NCBI RefSeq assembly: GCF_040655075.1
Contig: NZ_JBFAJC010000054.1
Location: 1 to 64,000 of the forward strand
DNA: 64,000 nt
Direction of reading: 5' to 3'
Source: Actinoallomurus sp040655075
GTDB taxonomy: Bacteria; Actinomycetota; Actinomycetes; Streptosporangiales; Streptosporangiaceae
The position numbers and the translations under genes were made by a program. The notes below the pieces were generated by a model. It was not told where the DNA came from and did not search any database. It was given only the letters and a program-made list of their open reading frames with translations. Shown here piece after piece: positions 58,724 through 64,000 of the stretch (its first letter is position 1; each line of letters opens with the position of its first letter).

Positions 58724-59983
58724 TCACCTGCCGTCCAGGCCGCTTCCCTCTAGGTGGTCGACGGTGCCCCCGCGCCATTCGACCAGGAAGAGGGTCGCGT
58801 CGTCGGTGGTGGTCCCGCCACGTTCTCGCATCAGCGCGTGGGACAGGGCCCGCACCATCTCCTGCACACCCTGACTGACGCGCCCAGTGCTCTCGACGAA
58901 GTCGATCAGGCGTTCCTCGCCGAACTGCTCCCCACCGGTCTTGTGCTCCTCGACGAGACCGTCGGTGAAGAACAGGACCCGGTCGTCGGGGCGGAGCATT
59001 TGCTCGCTGATCAGCGGCTGGGCGCCCCCGAATCCGACCGGCAAGGTTCCGGGGCTCTCCAGCCTCTGGATCACCTGGTGGTCGCGGATCAGCAGCGGTG
59101 CGGGATGCCCGGCGTTGACCCATTGCAGGTACCCCGTTGTGATGTTCAGGCGCATCATTTGCGCCGTGACGAATTGGTCGGGCCCGAACTGCTTGTCGAT
59201 GGACGTGTCCATGAACGCGTACAGTTCTGCGAGCCCGATGTCGGCGCGTCTGGCGTGTCGGTAGGCGCCGATGGCGACGGTGGCCAGCACGGCGGCGTTC
59301 AGGCCGTGGCCCATCGCGTCGATGACGGCCAGGTGCATGATGTCGTCGTTGAGGGCGTAGTCGAAGCTGTCGCCGGCGACGTCGTAGGCGGGTTCGAGGA
59401 TGCCGGCCACCGAGACCTGCGGAGTGACCATGGTCAGCGGGGGCAGTAGCGACCACTGGATCTCCGCGGCCACGCTCATCCGCTCGCGGCGCCGGGCCCG
59501 GAGGAACCGATCGGTGTAGCTGCTCTTGGTCACCAGCATGTCGGCCACCAGGCCGGCCAGTCGCCGTAGCAACAACCGGTCATCGTCATTGACGGTGTCA
59601 AGGGTGATCGTCATGACCCCCACTTCGTCGCTGCCGTTCAGGAGCGGCAGGAAAATTCGTACGCCGTCGGCCAGCGGCTGTTCGATGGGGGTCGCGTGCA
59701 GGAAAGCCCGGCCGGCCGGGGAGCCATCGATCCTCTCAGCGGCACCCACCGTGAGCCCTTTCCCAGGGAGAGGCGCGAGTATCAGCTGGTCATAGTCCTG
59801 CAAGAGGATCGAGATGTCCCGGCCGCCGATTCTGGCGACCTCTTCCGCGACCAGCGGGGCGATCAAGTGGGGCGGCATCTCGCGAGTCCGGTCCAGCAGC
59901 ACACCCAGCAGCCGCTCACCGAACCCTTCCGAGCGGTCCACCGTGATCTTGCGAGATTCCAGCTCATTCTTCATTTCCCGCAC
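58724..59983 (-). CDS. GAF-SpoIIE type PP2C protein phosphatase
   Basis: A 419-residue regulator of the partner-switching type. The N-terminal third looks like a GAF-related sensor (PLLNGSDEVGVMTITLDTVN). The PP2C/SpoIIE domain (about 170-410) has the metal Asps in AYDVAGDSFDYALNDDIMHL and VIDAMGHGLNAAV, then WVNAGHPAPLLIRDH and RVLFFTDGLVE near the end. It would dephosphorylate a STAS antagonist to release a sigma factor. GTG 59983 or ATG 59974 may be the start; neither has a strong ribosome binding site. A GGGTAT box lies at 60058-60063. Confidence 0.93.
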   Translation of the reverse strand: MREMKNELESRKITVDRSEGFGERLLGVLLDRTREMPPHLIAPLVAEEVARIGGRDISILLQDYDQLILAPLPGKGLTVGAAERIDGSPAGRAFLHATPIEQPLADGVRIFLPLLNGSDEVGVMTITLDTVNDDDRLLLRRLAGLVADMLVTKSSYTDRFLRARRRERMSVAAEIQWSLLPPLTMVTPQVSVAGILEPAYDVAGDSFDYALNDDIMHLAVIDAMGHGLNAAVLATVAIGAYRHARRADIGLAELYAFMDTSIDKQFGPDQFVTAQMMRLNITTGYLQWVNAGHPAPLLIRDHQVIQRLESPGTLPVGFGGAQPLISEQMLRPDDRVLFFTDGLVEEHKTGGEQFGEERLIDFVESTGRVSQGVQEMVRALSHALMRERGGTTTDDATLFLVEWRGGTVDHLEGSGLDGR

Positions 59984-60057
59984 CAGCCTTTGTCCTTAGC
60001 GTCTCTCGGAGTCCCGGCTTAGCGAACGCTACAAAGGACGAGACATCGACACTCTCG

Positions 60058-60063
60058 ATACCC
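60058..60063 (-). promoter_or_regulatory. GGGTAT -10 box upstream of the SpoIIE-TerC operon
   Basis: On the - strand GGGTAT lies 75 bases before GTG 59983. A GNNT -35 at 14-16 bases is not clear, so this may be a partial sigma-B-type promoter. The rest of 59984-60161 holds only the left end of an IS256 remnant. Confidence 0.4.
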
Positions 60064-60161
60064 CCAACCTATGCTCATCGAGTAACGCCGCTCTCTATAC
60101 ACAGTCCACCTGTCGATAAATCAAAACGGGGCGTGTCCGTGATTTCGTGTAAGTCCTGGTT

Positions 60162-60985
60162 CTACTGAATGGTGAGGCGGTCTTCGAAGTACAGCGCGAA
60201 GGCGTTCAACACTGTCTTCCAGTGTGGCGCGACATGGTTGCGATCGCGGGTCTTCGGCTCGATCAGCTCGGTCACCGCCAGGTAGAGCACCTTGAGCGCG
60301 GCTTGTTCGGTCGGGAAATGGCCCCGGTTGCGGGTGACCTTGCGCAGCCGGGCGTTGATGGACTAGATCACGTTCGTGCTGTAGATCACCTTCCTGATCT
60401 CCGGCGGGAACGCCAGATACGGGGTGAACTCGCTCCAGGCCGCCCGCCAGGACCGTTACACATCGTCGATACCGCGGGCCTTCAACTCACCCAGGATGGT
60501 CAGCCACTGCCGGGACCCCTCGCGGGGGTCCTTGCCGATCCACAGACCGAGAATGTGCTTGGCCCCGTCCAGGTCGACAGCGACCGCGACATGGACAGGC
60601 CGGGTTGACGACCTGCCCGTCCCTGATCTTGATCCACAGCGCGTCGATGTAGATGACCGGCCAGACGGGGCGGTCTCCAGCGGCCGGTTCTGCCATGCGG
60701 TGATCTCCTCGGCGACCGCGTCGGTCACCTTGGAGATCAGGTCTGGGCTGACCTCAACTCCGTAGAGTTCGGCCAGGTGGGAGCGGATGTCACGCACGCT
60801 CATCCCGCGTGCGTACAGCGACAGGACCTGTTCGTTGAATCCCTGCGGGCGCTCTTGGGCACGATCTTCGGGGTGAAGTCCCCGTTGCGGTCCCTGGGAA
60901 CGTCGACCTCGACGGCGCCGATGCCGGTCAGGACCTTCTTGCCCGAGGTGCCGTTGCGGGAGTTGCCGTTGGGAGGGCGGTCACC
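60162..60985 (-). pseudogene. IS256 family transposase pseudogene
   Basis: Parts of an IS256 (Mutator-like) transposase in order from the upstream side: KKVLTGIGAVEVDVPRDRNG, VLSLYARGMSVRDIRSHLAE, PVHVAVAVDLDGAKHILGLW, GSRQWLTILGELKARGIDDV and TELIEPKTRDRNHVAPHWKT. Lesions: the N-terminal part is missing, there are at least two frameshifts (near 60645 and 60855), and a TAG replaces the Glu of NVIESIN at about 60363. Downstream, GGGCGTGTCCGTGATTTCG (60128-60146) is the likely left terminal repeat. The matching right end is absent. Confidence 0.8.
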
Positions 60986-61174
60986 GCGCCGAGGCCGGTC
61001 GCCCTGAAGCCGATGACGGCAGCCTGAAGCCTGCGGCGGTGGCCGCCGGTTGCTCCGACGAGTTGCAGGGCGTGCAGTACCGAGCAGTAGCCTGCTGGTG
61101 GATGGGGAGCCGCTTCTCGTTCTCCTTGCGCGACCGTGACACGACTCCGAGAGTGAGCCGGTCCACGCGCGTGG

Positions 61175-61564
61175 CTAGCGTCGCCCTGGTCGTGTGATCC
61201 GCCGCCACGCTGCCGGCCCGAATGCGGCCGCACCCGCTATCGCGCCGGCGACCGCCTTGGGGTTTCGGCGTGCCCAGGCTGCGACTTTCCCGGTCAGACG
61301 GCGGGTTCGCGTGATGGCACCGCCAGAAATCTGCCGCACCCGTACAGGGGCCGAGCGCCGCGTCCTGGCCGCCACATCGGTGACGTGCCGTGTTCCGTCT
61401 CGAAGGGCTTCGCCCGCCTCGGCGGCGCGTTGCCGAGCGCGGGCGCCGGTGCCGGGCTTCGTCTGCTGGGCCTCTGTCGTGGCGTCGGCCCGGGACGTAA
61501 CGGCCGTGTCCGCCTCCGCGGACGTGCCGTCGGTCTGGGAGGGGGCGGATCGTTTCGCGGTCAT
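61175..61564 (-). CDS. Small basic protein of unknown function
   Basis: A 129-residue protein. The first 80 residues are Ala/Thr/Arg-rich and predicted to be disordered or helical (ARARQRAAEAGEALRDGTRH). A short hydrophobic segment, AVAGAIAGAAAFGPAAW, near the end could insert into or lie on a membrane. ATG 61564 follows AAGAAGGGC. It precedes the IS remnant and follows an SPFH gene by 83 bases on the same strand. No family is recognised, and a very basic protein in GC-rich DNA can be an artefact. Confidence 0.5.
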   Translation of the reverse strand: MTAKRSAPSQTDGTSAEADTAVTSRADATTEAQQTKPGTGARARQRAAEAGEALRDGTRHVTDVAARTRRSAPVRVRQISGGAITRTRRLTGKVAAWARRNPKAVAGAIAGAAAFGPAAWRRITRPGRR

Positions 61565-61647
61565 CGCGGTGTGCCCTTCTTTCAACGCCATGCTCGTGGG
61601 AAGCGGCGACGTTCTGTATCGGCTCGCCGACCGGCGAGCCGATTCAT

Positions 61648-62547
61648 TCAGCTGATGGGTTCGGGTTTTTCGGTCAGGAGGGGCGCCGGGGCGGCGGGAA
61701 TCACTGGGGTCGCCGCCTGCCGCAGGTCGAGACGAGGAGTCTCGGCAGGCGCATGCGCCGTGCCGGTGCCGTCAGGCCCGGGCCCTGGCCCGAGGCGGTC
61801 GAAGAAGCGGAGCAGTTCGACGGGGACGGGCATGACGAGTGTGCTGTTCTTCTCCGCGGCGACTTCGACGACGGTCTGCAGGAGTCGCAGTTGCAGGGCG
61901 GCGGGATCGGCGGCCATGGTGGCGGCGGCTTGGGCGAGCTTTGTCGAGGCCTGGAATTCGCCATCGGCCGTGATGACACGGGCGCGGCGTTCGCGTTCGG
62001 CTTCGGCCTGGCGGGACATGGAGCGTTTCATCGCTTCGGGCAGTGCCACGTCTTTGAGCTCGACCCGTTCGACCTTGATCCCCCAGGGCAGCTCGGTGGG
62101 GCCGTCGATGATCGCGGTGAGTTCGGAGTTCAGCCGGTCGCGCTGGGACAGCAGGGCGTCCAGGTCGGCGCGGCCGATGACCGAGCGCAGTGAGGTCTGG
62201 GCGACTTGGGAGACGGCGAAGGGATAGTTCTGCACGTTCACGATGGCCTTGACGGCGTCGACGACCCGGAAGTAGACGACCGCATCGACGCGAACGCTGA
62301 CGTTGTCCTCGGTGATGCCGTCTTGGGCGGGGACGCTCATGGTGATGACCTGGACATTCACCTTACGGAGCCGGTCCACGATCGGTGCGATGAACGTGAG
62401 TCCCGGCGGCCGCACGCCGCCTTGGACCCGTCCCAGCCGGAACACGACGCCGCGCTCGTACTGCTGCACGACCCGCACCGACAGCATCAGGGCCGACAGT
62501 GCCACGGCGACAAGGGCGACGGCGACGGTGATGAGGGTGGTGTCCAT
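61648..62547 (-). CDS. SPFH/band 7 domain membrane protein (slipin)
   Basis: A 299-residue protein. One N-terminal membrane helix (TLITVAVALVAVALSALMLS) is followed by the SPFH domain (about 30-195): VVQQYERGVVFRLGRVQGG, LTFIAPIVDRLRKVNVQVIT, VSVRVDAVVYFRVVDAVKAI and the long helix EAMKRSMSRQAEAERERRAR. The C-terminus is Pro-rich (GPGPGPDGTG). This is the slipin branch of stomatin-like proteins, which scaffold membrane microdomains. There is no NfeD partner in the window. ATG 62547 is preferred to one 30 bases upstream because it places the helix at the terminus. Confidence 0.92.
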   Translation of the reverse strand: MDTTLITVAVALVAVALSALMLSVRVVQQYERGVVFRLGRVQGGVRPPGLTFIAPIVDRLRKVNVQVITMSVPAQDGITEDNVSVRVDAVVYFRVVDAVKAIVNVQNYPFAVSQVAQTSLRSVIGRADLDALLSQRDRLNSELTAIIDGPTELPWGIKVERVELKDVALPEAMKRSMSRQAEAERERRARVITADGEFQASTKLAQAAATMAADPAALQLRLLQTVVEVAAEKNSTLVMPVPVELLRFFDRLGPGPGPDGTGTAHAPAETPRLDLRQAATPVIPAAPAPLLTEKPEPIS

Positions 62548-62640
62548 GCCATCAGCCAACCGCCATGTCCTTGGCACGGAAACCAGGAACCTGAGCAGGG
62601 CTCATCACGTCAGCTGATGACCGGCCGCCGACTCGGCGTT

Positions 62641-63555
62641 TCAGCCGGCGGTCCGGTCGGGTACCGCCAGCCAGCCCAATCGGTGCGACATCGCCCGCGC
62701 GCAGGTGATGATGGCGCGTACGTGATCGGAGGTGTCGGTCGCCCGCCAGAGGATCGACCACGGGTAATGAGACACCGGTTCGATCAGCGGCCGCCAGATC
62801 GTTCCGGGGAGGGCGGAGATACAGGAGGAGGGCACGCAGTACAGGCATCGTCCTGCTGCGACCAGAGCAGCGGCGGCGCGGATGCTCTCCACGGTGCCTT
62901 CGTACACGGCGGGCGTGAATCCCGCCGACCGGCACATCTCAACCACGAACTGGTTGAACTCCGGCGCCTGCACGTCCTCGGCGAGCAGCAGAGGCTCTTG
63001 GGCGAGCGTTGCGACCGGCACACCGTCCAAAGACGTGAATCGGTGACCGTCGGGGACCAGTACGCCCAGCGGATCCTTGCGGAACAGGTGTGAGGCCACC
63101 CCGGGTGGGGCGAGTGCGGCACGGCCGATGCCCACGTCCATGCGGCCGTCGAGGAGCTGCTGGTACTGCTCGGGCACACCGGCCTCGACCTGGTGAATCA
63201 CCAGATCGGGATATCTGGCCTGGACCTCGTGCAGGATCTGCGGCATCGAGTCGTAGCTCGCATCGATGATGCCGACGCGCAGGCTGGGAGATGTTCCGGC
63301 CGTGCTGCGGGCGACCTGCGCCGCCCGGTCGACGTGAGCGAGGATCTGCCGGGCCTCGACCAGGAACGCCGCTCCCGCCGCCGTCAGCCCGACGTGGTGG
63401 GTGCTGCGCTCCAGCAGGCGTACTTCCAGCTCGCGCTCCAGCCGCTGCAACTGCTGACTCAACGCCGACTGGACGATGTGCTCCCGCGCGGCCGCCCGGC
63501 CGAAATGCAACTCTTCGGCCAGCGTCACGAAGTAGCGAAGCTGGCGAAGCTCCAT
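62641..63555 (-). CDS. LysR family transcriptional regulator
   Basis: A 304-residue regulator. The helix-turn-helix is LAEELHFGRAAAREHIVQSA then LSQQLQRLERELEVRLLERS. The substrate-binding domain (about 88-300) starts SPSLRVGIIDASYDSMPQIL. The HTH Leu/Arg pattern matches the aromatic-compound and redox subgroup of LysR. ATG 63555 has GGGGAGGTGGCGGGC upstream. It lies 93 bases upstream of the SPFH gene on the same strand, but a 90-bp gap and different function make a joint operon uncertain. Target and ligand unknown. Confidence 0.92.
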   Translation of the reverse strand: MELRQLRYFVTLAEELHFGRAAAREHIVQSALSQQLQRLERELEVRLLERSTHHVGLTAAGAAFLVEARQILAHVDRAAQVARSTAGTSPSLRVGIIDASYDSMPQILHEVQARYPDLVIHQVEAGVPEQYQQLLDGRMDVGIGRAALAPPGVASHLFRKDPLGVLVPDGHRFTSLDGVPVATLAQEPLLLAEDVQAPEFNQFVVEMCRSAGFTPAVYEGTVESIRAAAALVAAGRCLYCVPSSCISALPGTIWRPLIEPVSHYPWSILWRATDTSDHVRAIITCARAMSHRLGWLAVPDRTAG

Positions 63556-63669
63556 GCCCGCCACCTCCCCACCCACCGCCGGAATTCACCTGCCGCCAGG
63601 GCCCCGCGCAACCGGTTTCCCGGGCGCCGGGCCGCGCGCATCATGTACAGGCTCGCACGCGGCACAGGT

Positions 63670-63790
63670 GGTAATCCAGACCTGTGATGAGGCTCCCCGT
63701 CGGTCAGCTTCATCGCACGGGTCCGGAGGGGTTGCCCGTTGTCCGCCACAGGCGGCGCTCGCCCTGGTGATCAGGACAGGTGATGAGGCT
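63670..63790 (+). repeat. Two 25-bp direct repeats upstream of the zinc-finger gene
   Basis: 63670-63694 and 63766-63790 share 20 of 25 bases, each ending GTGATGAGGCT. They are 96 bp apart in the spacer before the zinc-finger gene, and may be regulator sites. The remainder of 63556-63889 shows no gene. Confidence 0.5.
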
Positions 63791-63889
63791 TGCTCGGGTT
63801 GCGGGTTTCCGCCCGGCCCTGATGCGGGTGGACTGGGAGTGAATCATCCCGGTATGGCACCGCGCAGGTTCCGGAGGGAGGGAGCGCAG

Positions 63890-64000
63890 ATGAGTGCGGA
63901 TGGGGCCGGCATGGCGCTCGATGCGCGAGGCGTCAGCTTGAACGGGTCGGCACCCCGATGTGAGCATCTCGATGCGCTGGTGCCGGTGTCCCCCAACTCG
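63890..64000 (+). CDS. UBP-type zinc finger protein (start only)
   Basis: ATG 63890 follows GGAGGGAGGGAGCGCAG. The visible 37 codons end CEHLDALVPVSPNS at the window edge. CEHL with LVPVSPNSDGCEEC expected next is the start of bacterial UBP-type zinc fingers, which bind zinc through Cys/His pairs and often sit beside redox or thioredoxin-like genes. The first 20 residues are a variable leader. The rest is outside the window. Confidence 0.65.
   Translation, partial: MSADGAGMALDARGVSLNGSAPRCEHLDALVPVSPNS

Noticed and set aside
57879..59456. Long - strand frame (525 codons) spanning the TerC and SpoIIE genes
   Set aside because: It is a different frame of the same strand, with a composition of Arg/Gly/His repeats. 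TerC and SpoIIE motifs lie in the other frames.
1..64000. tRNA or rRNA genes
   Set aside because: No sequence with a convincing TTCGA-type T-arm with matching acceptor stem, or rRNA core, was noticed. A covariance search was not possible.

Overview
The window is high-GC DNA from a filamentous actinomycete. Signs of this are the strong GC bias at third codon positions, frequent GTG starts, ECF sigma factors including an ECF42/DGPF pair, AfsR-like NTPase regulators, SpoIIE/STAS stress signalling, many secreted ricin-type lectins, and a solitary sequence resembling an actinobacterial type I-E CRISPR repeat. Family cannot be fixed from the sequence alone; a member of the Streptosporangiales or a relative is a reasonable guess.

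Layout. 0-4 kb: a divergent alcohol-dehydrogenase-type oxidoreductase/TetR pair with three operator copies, then a large LuxR-type ATPase regulator. 4.4-6.2 kb: an ECF sigma factor translationally coupled to a CU044_5270-type membrane protein. 6.4-9.7 kb: oxidoreductase/HxlR pair, alpha/beta hydrolase, remnant of a short-chain dehydrogenase, secreted trypsin-like protease. 10-14 kb: TetR-DoxX operon and a membrane-protein/response-regulator-like pair. 14.3-18.6 kb: RecQ helicase, then a RibD-like reductase, DGPF protein and ECF42 sigma factor.

18.6-42.1 kb is an accessory region. It holds at least seven genes or gene remnants for small secreted proteins (two intact ricin-type lectins, several unknown families), many broken genes (ureD with a frameshift, a polysaccharide-lyase remnant fused head to head with a lectin remnant, a secreted peptide with a frameshift, a secreted protein with an amber codon at the signal-peptide junction) and debris of at least five transposase or recombinase types. 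Two inverted copies of about 0.3 kb, each with a 32-33 bp palindrome and the 5' end of an ArsR-like regulator, lie 15 kb apart. Intact housekeeping-like blocks sit among this debris: hemerythrin/AhpD-like/LysR, an AfsR-like regulator, and a MarR regulator whose operator motif is repeated twice before an oxidoreductase/esterase operon 1.7 kb away.

43.5-50 kb is a cell-envelope cluster: an 833-residue LPXTG-type surface protein, a membrane protein, a beta-helix lipoprotein and a divergent Tat-exported DyP-type peroxidase. 50.6-55.5 kb is a sugar ABC transporter (permease, double ATPase, binding protein) divergent from a PfkB-family sugar kinase. 55.5-60 kb is a stress-signalling block (two DUF5994 proteins, a STAS protein, SpoIIE phosphatase, TerC) with promoter-like GGGTAT/GGGTAG boxes that suggest a sigma-B-type regulon. 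60-64 kb holds a dead IS256 transposase, a small basic protein, an SPFH-domain protein, a LysR regulator and the start of a UBP zinc-finger protein.

The recurring theme is that NADP-dependent oxidoreductases are each paired with a different one-component regulator (TetR, HxlR, MarR), giving three separate redox or xenobiotic response modules.
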